Shown here piece after piece: positions 18,152 through 27,964 of a stretch of 64,000 bases of DNA (position 1 is the first letter of the stretch; the number at the start of each line of letters is the position of its first letter). Source of the DNA: Rhodocyclales bacterium (GTDB lineage Bacteria; Pseudomonadota; Gammaproteobacteria; Burkholderiales; Rhodocyclaceae); assembly GCA_016235165.1 (NCBI GenBank), contig JACRLX010000022.1, positions 186,001 to 250,000 on the forward strand. Reading direction: 5' to 3'. The notes under the pieces were generated by a model. That model saw only the letters and a program-made list of their open reading frames with translations. It made no database searches and was not told the origin of the DNA. A program made the translations under genes and the position numbers.

Positions 18152-18155
<4 letters not shown>
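16371..18155 (+). CDS. Fused LivM permease-LivG ATPase (system 2)
   Basis: A 594-aa protein joining two normally separate subunits. Residues 1 to about 325 are a LivM permease (LLTGIGGLTSFGQAAFVGLG; FMAVLGGAATVWGAVFG). After a linker with RDAARSVEPALPLPKRDVPE, residues about 345-590 form a LivG ATPase with Walker A LIGPNGAGKSTLF, signature region LPLGKQRIVEIARAL and Walker B LLLLDEPAAGL. Start at ATG 16371 (MAAYLTPNR) after GAGGAT; an in-frame start at 16344 would overlap livH. The single reading frame is intact, so the fusion is real. Such fusions tie pore and motor stoichiometry together. Confidence 0.92.
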
Positions 18156-18898
<743 letters not shown>

Positions 18899-18959
18899 AT
18901 CCTGTCTTACCCGCAAGTCCCGCAACGCATCATCCAAGACATACAAACGAGGAGAAAGC

Positions 18960-20108
18960 ATGAAAGTCAAACTGTCCATCAAGCCGCTGGTGATTGCCCT
19001 GTCCCTGTTCGGCGCCACGGCCGCGCTGGCCGACATCACGATCGGCGTCAACGTTTCCGCCACCGGCCCCGCTGCCGTGCTGGGCGGACCGCAGAAGAAC
19101 ACGACGCAGCTGTTCCCGACCAGCATCGGCGGCGAGAAGATCAACTGGATCGTGCTCGACGACGCCTCCGATCCGACCGCGACCGCCAAGAACGTCTCCA
19201 AGCTGCTTACCGAAAACAAGGTCGACGTGCTGTTCTCCGGCACCACTACTCCCGGCGTGATGGCCACCGCCGGTCCCGCCGCCGATACCAAGACGCCGCT
19301 GATCGCGCTGGCGCCCAACCGCCTCGATGGCGAGAAATTCAAGTGGACCTTCACCATGCCGCAGCCGATCGGCCTGATGGCCGAGCCCCTGCTGGAGCAT
19401 GCCAAGTCCAAGGGCTACAAAACCATCGGCTTCCTCGGTTACCACCCCGACGCCTACGGCGAAGTCTGGATCAAGGCGATGGAGGCGCTCTCGCCCAAGT
19501 ACGGCATGACCTTTGGACCGATCGAGGGCTTTGCCCGCACCGATACCTCGGTCACCGGCCAGGCGGTCAAGCTGATCAGCGTCAAGCCGGATGCCGTGCT
19601 AGTGGTGGCCTCGGGTTCGCCGGCGGCCATGGCACATTCCACCCTCGCCGAGCGCGGCTACAAGGGCCAGATCTACCAGACCCACGGCGCCCCGTCGCCG
19701 GCCTTCCTCAAGAATGGCGGCAAGGCGGTGGAGAACGGCATCCTGGTCGCCGGCCCCCTGCTCGAATGGGACCAGCTGACGGATTCGCACCCGTCGAAGA
19801 AGGTCGGTGGCGAGTATGCCAAGGCCTATGAAACGAAGTTCGGCAAGGACACGCTGTCCTCCTTCGGCGGCCACATCTGGGATGCCTGGGCGATCACTTC
19901 GCGCGCGATTCCGGTGGCATTGAAGAAGGCCAAGCCGGGCACGCCGGAATTCCGCGCCGCCCTGCGCGACGCGATCGAGAGCGAGCGTGAAATCGCCGGC
20001 GCCCATGGTGTGTTCAACATGAGCCCGACCGACCATTCCGGCTTCGACAAGCGCGCCCGCGTGCTGCTGCAGGTGCAGGGCGGGACTTTCAAGGTCGTGA
20101 CGCAGTAA
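18960..20108 (+). CDS. livK: Periplasmic substrate-binding protein LivK (system 2)
   Basis: A 382-aa type I periplasmic binding protein with signal peptide (about 1-24: MKVKLSIKPLVIALSLFGAT, cut near AALA/DITIG). Mature start ITIGVNVSATGPAAVLGGPQ is typical for Liv-like aromatic binders. RBS GAGGAGAAAG precedes the ATG. It lies between livF and the feruloyl-CoA-synthetase-like gene, 19 bp before the latter, which suggests that it delivers the substrate activated by that ligase. Confidence 0.9.
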   Translation: MKVKLSIKPLVIALSLFGATAALADITIGVNVSATGPAAVLGGPQKNTTQLFPTSIGGEKINWIVLDDASDPTATAKNVSKLLTENKVDVLFSGTTTPGVMATAGPAADTKTPLIALAPNRLDGEKFKWTFTMPQPIGLMAEPLLEHAKSKGYKTIGFLGYHPDAYGEVWIKAMEALSPKYGMTFGPIEGFARTDTSVTGQAVKLISVKPDAVLVVASGSPAAMAHSTLAERGYKGQIYQTHGAPSPAFLKNGGKAVENGILVAGPLLEWDQLTDSHPSKKVGGEYAKAYETKFGKDTLSSFGGHIWDAWAITSRAIPVALKKAKPGTPEFRAALRDAIESEREIAGAHGVFNMSPTDHSGFDKRARVLLQVQGGTFKVVTQ

Positions 20109-20127
20109 CACGCAGGAAGGACGCGAC

Positions 20128-21978
20128 ATGAGCACCATTGCCCGCAAGCCGGCCGAGCTGTTCGTCGATCCGGCCGTCATTCTCGAAGCCCGGCCGGACG
20201 GTACCCGGCTGTTCCGCTCCAAGCTGGAACTGCCGGGCTTTGCCCGCTGTTCCGGCGAATGGCTGGAGCGCTGGGCAGCCGAAACCCCGGATGCCATCCT
20301 GATCGCCGAGCGCGGCGCGGATGGCGAATGGGTCAGGGTGACTTACGGGCAGGCGCTCTCGCGCGTCTATCGCATCGCCACCTGGCTGCTGGGGCAGAAT
20401 CTCTCGCCCGAGCGGCCGGTGCTGGTGCTCTCCGACAACGGCATCGAACATGCGCTGCTGATGCTGGCCTGCCTGCACATCGGCGTGCCGATCAGCCCGG
20501 TCTCGCCGGGCAATTCGCTGCTCTCGAAGGACCACCTCAAGCTCAAGGCCAACGTCGAGCTGCTGCGCCCCGGCGTCATCTTCGCCGACACCATCGAGCG
20601 CTTCATGCCGGCCATTAACGCTATCGCCGGGCTGCATGACGGCGTCGTCGTCGCCGGCAGCCGCAGCCAGCCGCAAACCGGCACCAAGCCCTTTGCCGAG
20701 ATCGAGAAAGTCGGCGCTGACGACACGGCGGTGAAGGCGGCCTTCGCGAAGATCACACCCGATACCATCGCCAAGTTCCTGTTCACCTCGGGTTCCGTGG
20801 GCACGCCCAAGGCGGTGATCACCACCCAGCGCATGATGTGCTCCAACGCCGAGATGAAATCCGTCATCTGGCCCTTCCTCAACAACCAGAAGCCGGTGAT
20901 CTGCGACTGGCTGCCCTGGAGCCACGTCTTCGGCGGCAGCCACAACTTCAACAAGGTGGTTCGCTTCGGCGGCAGCCTCTACATCGACGACGGCAAGCCG
21001 CTGCCGGCCCTGCTGCACAAGACCGTGCGCAACCTCACCGACGTCTCGCCCACCATCTACTTCAGCGTGCCGCTGGCCTATGCCCTGCTGGTGGCCGAGC
21101 TGCGCGACAACGCCGCGCTGCGCAAGAGCTTCTTCGCGCGCCTGCAGATCATCTTCTACGCCGGCGCCGCCCTGCCGCAATCGACCTGGGACGAACTCGA
21201 GCGCCTGGCCGTGATGGAACTCGGTCACCCGGTCGTCATGCTCTCGTCCTGGGGCTCCACCGAGACGGCACCCGCCTGCACCGACTGCCATTTCCAGGCC
21301 GTGCGCTCCGGCGTCATCGGCGTGCCCGTCCCCGGCACCACGCTGAAGCTGGTGCCAGTGGCCGACAAGCTCGAAGTGCGGGTCAAGGGCCCCAACCTCT
21401 TCCCCGGCTACTGGAAGCAGCCCGAGCTGACGGCGAAAGCCTACGACGAGGAAGGCTTCTACATGATCGGCGACGCCGTGTCCTTCGTCGATCCGGCGCG
21501 CCCCGAGCAGGGCCTGCTGTTCGACGGCCGCGTCGCCGAGGATTTCAAGCTGCTCTCCGGCACCTGGGTCCATGTCGGCAGCGTGCGTGTCGCGGGTATC
21601 TCGGCGCTGTCGCCGATTGCCCAGGACATCGTGCTGACCGGGCACGACCGCGACGACATCGGCTTCCTGGTCTTCCCCAACATCGGCGAATGCCGGCGCC
21701 TGGCCGGCCTCGGCGACGACGTGCCGGTGGCCACCGTGCTGGCCCACCCGGCGATCAAGGAGCGCGTGCGCGAGGGCCTGGTGCGCCTCAAGCAACAGGG
21801 CGGCGGTTCCTCGACCTATCCGGCGCGCGCCATGCTGATGGCAGAGCCACCTTCGTCGGAACACGGCGAGTTGACCGACAAGGGCTACATCAACCAGCGC
21901 GCCGTGCTGACACGCCGCGCCGACCGCGTCCTCGAACTGTATTCCGAGGTTCCCGATTCCAGCATCATTTTCATCTGA
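20128..21978 (+). CDS. fcs: Feruloyl-CoA synthetase-like aryl-CoA ligase
   Basis: AMP-forming acyl-CoA ligase of 616 aa. The P-loop-like motif is FTSGSVGTPKAVITT, followed by GSTETAPACTDC and GDAVSFVDP. The segment LLFDGRVAEDFKLLSGTWV is characteristic of the feruloyl-CoA synthetase branch, and the C-terminus has LTDKGYINQRAVL in place of the usual PRTxxGK motif. It would activate ferulate, coumarate or a saturated phenylpropanoate with ATP and CoA. Neighbours are crotonase, SDR and acyl-CoA dehydrogenase genes rather than a vanillin-forming pair, so side-chain beta-oxidation is the favoured context. Confidence 0.88.
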   Translation: MSTIARKPAELFVDPAVILEARPDGTRLFRSKLELPGFARCSGEWLERWAAETPDAILIAERGADGEWVRVTYGQALSRVYRIATWLLGQNLSPERPVLVLSDNGIEHALLMLACLHIGVPISPVSPGNSLLSKDHLKLKANVELLRPGVIFADTIERFMPAINAIAGLHDGVVVAGSRSQPQTGTKPFAEIEKVGADDTAVKAAFAKITPDTIAKFLFTSGSVGTPKAVITTQRMMCSNAEMKSVIWPFLNNQKPVICDWLPWSHVFGGSHNFNKVVRFGGSLYIDDGKPLPALLHKTVRNLTDVSPTIYFSVPLAYALLVAELRDNAALRKSFFARLQIIFYAGAALPQSTWDELERLAVMELGHPVVMLSSWGSTETAPACTDCHFQAVRSGVIGVPVPGTTLKLVPVADKLEVRVKGPNLFPGYWKQPELTAKAYDEEGFYMIGDAVSFVDPARPEQGLLFDGRVAEDFKLLSGTWVHVGSVRVAGISALSPIAQDIVLTGHDRDDIGFLVFPNIGECRRLAGLGDDVPVATVLAHPAIKERVREGLVRLKQQGGGSSTYPARAMLMAEPPSSEHGELTDKGYINQRAVLTRRADRVLELYSEVPDSSIIFI

Positions 21979-21986
21979 AGCAGGCA

Positions 21987-22757
21987 ATGACCGACAAACT
22001 CGTAACACACTCGCAGGACGGCCTAGTCTATACGATCACCCTGAGCCGCCCGACGAAGCGCAATGCCATCAGCGACCGCCTGCTCGACGCGCTCGAGCGC
22101 GCCTGGGAGGCGCGTCCTCCCGAAGCCCGCGTAGTGATCCTCGCCGGCGCCGGCGACCACTTCTGCGCCGGCCTCGACCTTTCCGAGCACCAGCACCGCG
22201 AGCCCTCCGGTGTCATGCTGCATTCGCAGGGCTGGCACCGCGTCTTCGGCAAGATCCACCAGACCGGCATCCCGGTGGTGGCGGTGCTGCATGGCGCGGT
22301 GATCGGCGGCGGGCTGGAACTGGCCACCTCGACCCACGTCCGCGTTGCCGAGCCCTCCACCATCTACCAGTTGCCGGAAGGTCGCCACGGCATCTATGTT
22401 GGCGGTGGTGCTTCGGTGCGCGTGGCGCGCATCATCGGGCCCGGCCGCATGGCGGAGATGATGCTGACCGGACGAATCCTGAATGCCGATGAGGGGCAGG
22501 CGCTCGGCCTGTCGCACTACCTCGTCGGCAAGGGCGAGGGTTTGGCCAAGGCGCAGGAACTGGCCAGGCGCATCGCCGAAAACGCGCCACTGGCCAACTA
22601 CGCCATGGTCACCACCATCCAGCGCATCAGCAATATGTCATCAGACGACGGCCTCTACGTCGAGTCGCTGATGGCCGCCGTGGCCCAGACCAGCCCCGAG
22701 GTCGTCGCGCGCATCGGCGAGTTCCTGCAGCGCAAGGGTCAGGGGCCACGCAATTGA
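21987..22757 (+). CDS. Crotonase-family enoyl-CoA hydratase
   Basis: A 256-aa crotonase. Oxyanion-hole segments are GAGDHFCAGLDLSEH and LHGAVIGGGLELA, and a candidate catalytic glutamate is in YQLPEGRHGIYVGGG. Start at ATG 21987, 8 bp after the ligase stop. In this operon it most likely hydrates an aryl-propenoyl-CoA to the 3-hydroxyacyl-CoA. It does not resemble the Pseudomonas hydroxycinnamoyl-CoA hydratase-lyase around the active-site loop, so direct vanillin formation is less likely, though not excluded. Confidence 0.87.
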   Translation: MTDKLVTHSQDGLVYTITLSRPTKRNAISDRLLDALERAWEARPPEARVVILAGAGDHFCAGLDLSEHQHREPSGVMLHSQGWHRVFGKIHQTGIPVVAVLHGAVIGGGLELATSTHVRVAEPSTIYQLPEGRHGIYVGGGASVRVARIIGPGRMAEMMLTGRILNADEGQALGLSHYLVGKGEGLAKAQELARRIAENAPLANYAMVTTIQRISNMSSDDGLYVESLMAAVAQTSPEVVARIGEFLQRKGQGPRN

Positions 22758-23623
22758 AGCTCGATGAACTCGTCGCCATCGACACCCACACCCACGCCGA
22801 AGTCTCCTGCTGCCAACCCAAGGACCCCTGGTTCGAGCCCTACGAGAGGGCGGCCGACAAGTACTTCAAGAACGCGCATCGTCCGACCATAGACGAGACC
22901 ATCGCCTACTACCGCGAGCGCAGGATCGGCCTGGTGATGTTCACCGTCGACTCCGAGGCCAACATCGGCAACCGGCGCATCGCCAACGAGGAAGTGGCCG
23001 AGGCGGCAGCCAAGAACAGCGACATGATGATTGCCTTCGCCAGCATCGATCCGCACAAGGGTCGCATGGGCGCGCGCGAGGCACGCAAGCTGGTCGAGGA
23101 ATACGGCGTCAAGGGCTTCAAGTTCCACCCCACGGTGCAGGGCTTCGACCCGCAGGACCGCATGGCCTGGCCGCTGTATGAAGTGATCGCCGAGCACCAG
23201 CTGCCGGCGATCTTCCACAGCGGCCATTCCGGCATGGGCAGCGGCATGCGCGGCGGCGGTGGGCTGAAGCTGGAAACCTCCAATCCGATGCTGCTCGACT
23301 GCGTGGCGGTGGACTTCCCCGACATGCAGATCGTCATCGCCCATCCGTCGTGGCCCTGGCAGGACGAGGCGCTTTCGGTCTGCCTGCACAAGCCGAATGT
23401 CTGGATCGACCTCTCCGGCTGGTCGCCCAAGTACTTCCCGCCGCAACTCGTGCAGTACGCCAACACATTGCTCCGCGATCGCATGCTCTTCGGCACCGAC
23501 TTCCCGCTGATTCCGCCCGATCGCTGGCTCGCCGATTTCGAGCAGGCCGGCTTCAAGGATTCGGTGAAGCCGCTGATCCTCAAGCAGAACGCCATCCGTC
23601 TTTTGAAACTGGACCAGAAATGA
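22754..23623 (+). CDS. Amidohydrolase-2 family metal-dependent hydrolase
   Basis: A 289-aa TIM-barrel metallohydrolase of the amidohydrolase-related (Amidohydro_2) group. Metal-ligand motifs in order are [28 protein letters not shown] and [11 protein letters not shown]. The start is a TTG at 22754 that overlaps the crotonase stop codon (TTGA); no ATG lies near the conserved N-terminus. Enzymes of this family hydrolyse C-C or C-N bonds or decarboxylate aromatic acids. No thiolase gene is present in the operon, so cleavage of the beta-keto thioester or a derived acid is an attractive but unproven role. Confidence 0.85.
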   Translation: MKLDELVAIDTHTHAEVSCCQPKDPWFEPYERAADKYFKNAHRPTIDETIAYYRERRIGLVMFTVDSEANIGNRRIANEEVAEAAAKNSDMMIAFASIDPHKGRMGAREARKLVEEYGVKGFKFHPTVQGFDPQDRMAWPLYEVIAEHQLPAIFHSGHSGMGSGMRGGGGLKLETSNPMLLDCVAVDFPDMQIVIAHPSWPWQDEALSVCLHKPNVWIDLSGWSPKYFPPQLVQYANTLLRDRMLFGTDFPLIPPDRWLADFEQAGFKDSVKPLILKQNAIRLLKLDQK

Positions 23624-24387
23624 AATTCGACAACTCCACCTTCATCGTCACCGGCGGCGCTTCGGGCCTTGGTGAAGCCACCGTGCGCCGTTTCCATGGC
23701 GCCGGTGCCAATGTCATGATCGCCGACCTGAATACCGAGCGCGGCAGCGCGCTGGCCGTCGAGCTCGGCGCCCGCGCGGCCTTCCATCGCACCGACGTCA
23801 CCGCCGACGCCGATGGCCAGGCCTGCGTCGCCGCGGCGCTGGCGCGCTTCGGCGGCCTCCACGGCCTGGTCAATTGCGCCGGCGTCGGCACCCCGGAAAA
23901 GGTGCTGGGCAAGAACGGCCCGCAGCCCCTAGCCAACTTCGCCAAGACCGTCGGCATCAACCTGATCGGCACGTTCAACATGCTGCGCCTGGCCGCCGAT
24001 GCGATCAGCAAGGGCCAGCCGAACTCCGCCGGCGAGCGTGGTGTGATCATCAACACCGCATCGGTGGCCGCCTTCGACGGCCAGATCGGCCAGCCGGCCT
24101 ACGCCGCCTCGAAGGCCGGCGTGGTCGGCATGACCCTGCCCGTGGCACGCGAACTGGCGCGCTTCGGCATCCGCGTGTGCACCATTGCCCCGGGCCTGTT
24201 CTACACGCCGATGATGGAATCGCTGCCGGCCGAAGTGCAGGACTCGCTGGCCAAGTCGGTACCCTTCCCACCGCGCCTCGGCCGCCCCGACGAATACGCG
24301 CAACTTGCCGCGCACATCGTCGAAAACGAAATGCTCAACGGCGAGACCATTCGCCTCGACGGCGCCTTGCGCATGGCGCCGAAATAG
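23620..24387 (+). CDS. SDR-family 3-hydroxyacyl-CoA dehydrogenase
   Basis: Short-chain dehydrogenase of 255 aa, closest in motif pattern to the type II (HSD17B10-like) 3-hydroxyacyl-CoA dehydrogenases. NAD motif [22 protein letters not shown] with the long [20 protein letters not shown], catalytic Ser in [10 protein letters not shown] and YAASK (YxxxK). The 4-bp ATGA overlap with the amidohydrolase gene means coupled translation. It would oxidise the 3-hydroxyacyl-CoA formed by the crotonase to the 3-keto form. Confidence 0.9.
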   Translation: MKFDNSTFIVTGGASGLGEATVRRFHGAGANVMIADLNTERGSALAVELGARAAFHRTDVTADADGQACVAAALARFGGLHGLVNCAGVGTPEKVLGKNGPQPLANFAKTVGINLIGTFNMLRLAADAISKGQPNSAGERGVIINTASVAAFDGQIGQPAYAASKAGVVGMTLPVARELARFGIRVCTIAPGLFYTPMMESLPAEVQDSLAKSVPFPPRLGRPDEYAQLAAHIVENEMLNGETIRLDGALRMAPK

Positions 24388-24411
24388 ATCGCCGTACCGC
24401 CAGCGCCGACT
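24388..24411 (-). repeat. Dispersed 25-bp repeat, copy 2
   Basis: Read on the minus strand: head AGTCGGCGCTGG, tail CGGTACGGCGAT. Identical to copy 1 over 23 bases. It begins at the base after the SDR stop codon, inside the catabolic operon, and ends 13 bp before the acyl-CoA dehydrogenase start. Confidence 0.7.
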
Positions 24412-24424
24412 CCCGGGTTTCGCA

Positions 24425-26215
24425 ATGACCGACTACGCTGCCCCCCTGACCGACATCCGCTTCCTGCTCAACGAGGTCGCCGGTCTTGCCGACATCGCCC
24501 GCCTGCCCGGCTGCGAGGAGGCGACGCCGGACCTGGTCGACGCCGTGCTCGACGAGGCGGGCAAATTTGCCGCCGGCGTGCTGGCGCCGCTCAACAATGT
24601 TGGCGACCGCGAGGGCTGCCGCCTCGAAGATGGCAAGGTGATCACGCCGCAAGGCTGGACCGAGGCCTACAAGCAGTTTGCCGAGGGCGGCTGGGTCGGC
24701 CTCGGGCTCTCCCCGGACTATGGCGGCCAGGGCCTGCCCAAGTGCGTGGCGACTCCCGTCTGGGAAATGTGGTTCTCGGCCAATACCGCCTTCACCATGC
24801 TGCCCCAGCTCAACACCGGTGAGTCGGAAGCCATCCTGCTCGCCGCCGGCGACGAGCTGAAGGCCACCTATCTCGAAAAACTGGTGACCGGCGAGTGGGG
24901 CGGCACCATGAACCTCACCGAACCGCAGGCCGGCTCCGACCTCGCCGCAATCCGTACCCGCGCCGAACCGCAGGGCGACGGCAGCTACCGCGTCACCGGG
25001 CAGAAGATCTTCATCTCCTACGGCGAGCACGAAATCACGCCCAACATCGTGCACCTGGTGCTGGCGCGCCTGCCGGACGCGCCGCCGGGCGTGAAGGGCA
25101 TCTCGATGTTCCTGGTGCCGAAGTACCTGGTGAATGCCGATGGCAGCCTGGGCGCGAAGAACGACCTGCGCTGCGTCGGCCTGGAACACAAGCTCGGCAT
25201 CCACGGCAGCCCGACTTGTGCCATGAGCTTCGGCGACAACGGCGGCGACAGTAAGGGAGCTGCGGGCTGGATCGTCGGCGAGCCCAACCGCGGCCTCGAA
25301 TACATGTTCATCATGATGAACGAGGCGCGCTTCGGCGTCGGCGTGCAGGGCATAGGCATCGGCGAACGGGCCTACCAGCAGGCATTGGCATTTGCCAAGG
25401 AGCGCGTGCAGGGGCGCGATGCCGTCACCGGCGCCGTCGGCCAGCCGATCATCAGGCATCCCGATGTCAAGCGCATGCTGCTGAGCATGCGCGCGCGCAT
25501 CATGGCCATGCGCGCACTGGCGTTGACGGCGGCCGGCTGGTTCGACATCGCCCATCACTCCCGGGACCAGGCGGCGGCCGACAAGGCCCGGCGCTATGTC
25601 GATCTGCTGATGCCGGTGGTCAAGGGCTGGTGCACCGAGACTTGCCAGCAGATCTGCTACGACGCGATCCAGATCCACGGCGGCATGGGCTTCGTCGAGG
25701 AAACCGGCATCGCCCAGCATTACCGCGACGCCCGCATCATCACCATCTACGAAGGCACCACCGGCATCCAGGCCAACGACCTGGTCGGCCGCAAGCTCCT
25801 GCGCGAGAACGGCGCCACCCTGCGCGAACTGATCGCCGAGATGCGCGGAGTGGCGGCCGAGCTCGCGGCGGCCGAGGGCATGCAAGCCATGGCCGCGCGC
25901 CTCGATGAAGACATTGCCGCACTCGAACGCACACTGGACTGGATCCTCGCCAACGGCCGCGAGCGCATGGGCGCGGTGCTGGCCGGTGCCGTGCCCTTCC
26001 TGCACCTGCTTGGCACGGTCTGCGGCGGCTGGCAAATGGCGCGCGTGGCGCTGGCGGTGCTCAAGACAGGCGGCGATTACGGCGACGGCTACAAAGCGGC
26101 GCTGGTCGAGCTGGCGCGCTTCTACCTCCATGGCGTCGGCGTCCAGGCGCAGGCCCATGCCGCGGCAATAGTCGGCGCCGGCGAGACGGCGCAGGCCTTC
26201 GCTCTGGAACTCTGA
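24425..26215 (+). CDS. Acyl-CoA dehydrogenase, large (~600 aa) type
   Basis: FAD-dependent acyl-CoA dehydrogenase of 596 aa, the long class with an extra C-terminal domain. Visible motifs: TMNLTEPQAGSDLAAIRTRA, YRVTGQKIFISYGEHE, and near the C-terminal part YEGTTGIQANDLVGRKLLRE, where the usual catalytic Glu lies. It would introduce the alpha-beta double bond into an aryl-propanoyl-CoA, transferring electrons to ETF. Start at ATG 24425; 37 bp separate it from the SDR and hold repeat copy 2. It lets the operon handle saturated side chains as well as unsaturated ones. Confidence 0.92.
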   Translation: MTDYAAPLTDIRFLLNEVAGLADIARLPGCEEATPDLVDAVLDEAGKFAAGVLAPLNNVGDREGCRLEDGKVITPQGWTEAYKQFAEGGWVGLGLSPDYGGQGLPKCVATPVWEMWFSANTAFTMLPQLNTGESEAILLAAGDELKATYLEKLVTGEWGGTMNLTEPQAGSDLAAIRTRAEPQGDGSYRVTGQKIFISYGEHEITPNIVHLVLARLPDAPPGVKGISMFLVPKYLVNADGSLGAKNDLRCVGLEHKLGIHGSPTCAMSFGDNGGDSKGAAGWIVGEPNRGLEYMFIMMNEARFGVGVQGIGIGERAYQQALAFAKERVQGRDAVTGAVGQPIIRHPDVKRMLLSMRARIMAMRALALTAAGWFDIAHHSRDQAAADKARRYVDLLMPVVKGWCTETCQQICYDAIQIHGGMGFVEETGIAQHYRDARIITIYEGTTGIQANDLVGRKLLRENGATLRELIAEMRGVAAELAAAEGMQAMAARLDEDIAALERTLDWILANGRERMGAVLAGAVPFLHLLGTVCGGWQMARVALAVLKTGGDYGDGYKAALVELARFYLHGVGVQAQAHAAAIVGAGETAQAFALEL

Positions 26216-26330
26216 TCCGTCGCTCCGCTTGCCGGGGCGAGTTCGCGCGGCATTTGACCGCCAGCCACGGCGGCGCCATACTCCGCCCTGCTGCGCTGCG
26301 GCAAACATCCCCCAACCGCAAGGCTTCCCC

Positions 26331-26786
26331 ATGAGCGCCAGGAATTATTTCGAGAAGCGTCAACTGATCCGCTTCCACCACTGCGATCCCGCGGGCATCG
26401 TGTTCTATCCCGAGTATCTGGTCATCATCGACGAGCTGATCGAGGACTGGTTCACCGAGGGCATGAAGACCAGCTTTGCCGAGCTGCACGCCAGGGAGCG
26501 CATCGGCATTCCGGCGGCGCGCATCGAGGTCGATTTCCTTTCGCCGTCCAAGATCGGCGACGTGCTTTGCCTGCGCCTCTTCGTCACCCGCATCGGCAAC
26601 AAGTCCTTCACGCTGATGGTGGAGGCCAGCGTCGAGGAAACGGTGCGCCTGCGCGCGGTGCTGGTGCGCGTGGTGGCGAGTCTCGACGGCCTGCGCGGCA
26701 TCCCGATCCCGGACGCGCTGCGCGAGAAATTGCAGCCGTACTTCCTCGACGAGGTGCGCCACGGCCGCGAGCCGAGCGTGAGCTGA
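26331..26786 (+). CDS. Hotdog-fold acyl-CoA thioesterase
   Basis: A 151-aa thioesterase of the 4-hydroxybenzoyl-CoA thioesterase / YbgC group. The active-site segment HHCDPAGIVFYPEYL carries the catalytic Asp, followed by IDELIEDWF. Start at ATG 26331. It lies 115 bp after the acyl-CoA dehydrogenase gene and may release an aryl acid from its CoA ester at the end of side-chain oxidation or drain blocked CoA pools. Confidence 0.88.
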   Translation: MSARNYFEKRQLIRFHHCDPAGIVFYPEYLVIIDELIEDWFTEGMKTSFAELHARERIGIPAARIEVDFLSPSKIGDVLCLRLFVTRIGNKSFTLMVEASVEETVRLRAVLVRVVASLDGLRGIPIPDALREKLQPYFLDEVRHGREPSVS

Positions 26787-26811
26787 TTCCGCGCCGCTGC
26801 CGGCGATGCGT

Positions 26812-26821
26812 TAACCGGTTA
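26812..26821. promoter_or_regulatory. Small palindrome upstream of the DJ-1-like gene
   Basis: TAACCGGTTA, a perfect 10-bp palindrome in the 114-bp gap before the DJ-1/PfpI gene. It could be a weak operator or chance. Confidence 0.2.
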
Positions 26822-26900
26822 CCACCCGTTCTCCGCCAATAGCTGCAAGCATTCCCTCGCGGGCATGACACCGCATGCAATCCACTACGAGGAGAACGAG

Positions 26901-27482
26901 ATGGCTGCCAAGAAGATACTGATGCTGGTCGGCGACTACGCCGAAGACTACGAAGTGATGGTGCCCTTCCAGGCGCTGCTGGCCGTCGGCCACAGCGTGC
27001 ATGCGGTCTGTCCCGAGAAGAAGGCCGGCGACAGCATCGCCACGGCGATCCACGATTTCGAGGGGCAGCAGACCTACTCGGAAAAGCGCGGCCACAGTTT
27101 CGCGCTCAACGCCGGCTTTGCGGAGGTCCAGGCCGAAAGCTACGATGCCCTGGTGATTCCGGGCGGTCGCGCGCCCGAGTACCTGCGCCTGAACCCCCGG
27201 GTGCTCGACATCGTGCGCCACTTCTTCAGTGCCAACAAGCCCGTCGCCGCCATCTGCCACGGCGCGCAACTGCTGGCCGCCGCGGGCGTGCTCAAGGGCC
27301 GCCGCTGCTCGGCCTATCCGGCCTGCGGGCCCGACGTGGCCCTGGCCGGGGGCACCTACGCCGAGATCGCCATCGACGCCGCCGTCACCGAGGGAAATCT
27401 GGTCACGGCGCCCGCCTGGCCGGCGCATCCTGCCTGGATCGGCCAGTTCCTCGCCCTGCTCGGCACCCGTATCGAACCCTGA
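26901..27482 (+). CDS. DJ-1/PfpI-family protein
   Basis: A 193-aa glutamine-amidotransferase-like protein. The nucleophile elbow is [14 protein letters not shown] (Cys), with the conserved acidic residue in GDYAEDYEV and [10 protein letters not shown]. Start at ATG 26901 with GAGGAG upstream; a longer frame from 26865 contains this RBS. Family members act as proteases, glyoxalases or protein repair factors; I cannot assign the activity. It is the last plus-strand gene of the phenylpropanoid block, but separated by 114 bp, so it may be transcribed on its own. Confidence 0.88.
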   Translation: MAAKKILMLVGDYAEDYEVMVPFQALLAVGHSVHAVCPEKKAGDSIATAIHDFEGQQTYSEKRGHSFALNAGFAEVQAESYDALVIPGGRAPEYLRLNPRVLDIVRHFFSANKPVAAICHGAQLLAAAGVLKGRRCSAYPACGPDVALAGGTYAEIAIDAAVTEGNLVTAPAWPAHPAWIGQFLALLGTRIEP

Positions 27483-27553
27483 TCGTCGCCAGGCTGGTAC
27501 ATTGTGCGGCGGGGCGCAGCCGCGCTCCGCCGACCTGGTGCGGAGACGAAACC

Positions 27554-27964
27554 ATGTGCAGGATATTCATCAGTGCGGACCCGGCTTCGTATCGCTGCCG
27601 TTCCCGCTCCCTGAGGCTGTCGGGCGTCGCCACCAGCATCCGCCTGGAGAACCTGTTCTGGCAGGTGCTGGAGGAGATCGGCGCGCGCGACGGACTGAGC
27701 GTGGGCCAGCTCATCAGCCGCCTGTACGACGAGCTGGCCGAGGCCGGCGGCGACTGCGCCAACTTCAGTTCCTTCCTGCGCGTGAGCTGCCTGCGCTACC
27801 TCGCCCTGCAGGTGTCCGGGCGCATTCCGCCGGACACCGGCGTGCCGATCCGCTCGCTCGACGCCGACTGGGTACTGGCCGGCGAAACCCCGCCGCCCTC
27901 GCAGCTCCTCGCTCGCGGCGGCGCGCTCAGGCCGCCAGCCGGCGCAGGCCGAGCTGCTCCATGA
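27554..27964 (+). CDS. Ribbon-helix-helix domain protein
   Basis: A 136-aa protein with a ribbon-helix-helix core of the RHH_4 type (about residues 20-80: [20 protein letters not shown], then [19 protein letters not shown] and [18 protein letters not shown]). Such proteins occur alone or fused to other domains and may bind DNA. The proline-rich C-terminal tail overlaps the 3' end of bzdO by 38 bp on the opposite strand. RBS is weak (CGGAGACGAAACC). Confidence 0.75.
   Translation: MCRIFISADPASYRCRSRSLRLSGVATSIRLENLFWQVLEEIGARDGLSVGQLISRLYDELAEAGGDCANFSSFLRVSCLRYLALQVSGRIPPDTGVPIRSLDADWVLAGETPPPSQLLARGGALRPPAGAGRAAP

Noticed and set aside
20089-22008. 639-codon open frame on the minus strand opposite the CoA ligase
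   Set aside because: Composition is rich in His, Gln, Arg and Gly, as antisense frames are here; the plus-strand ligase is clear.
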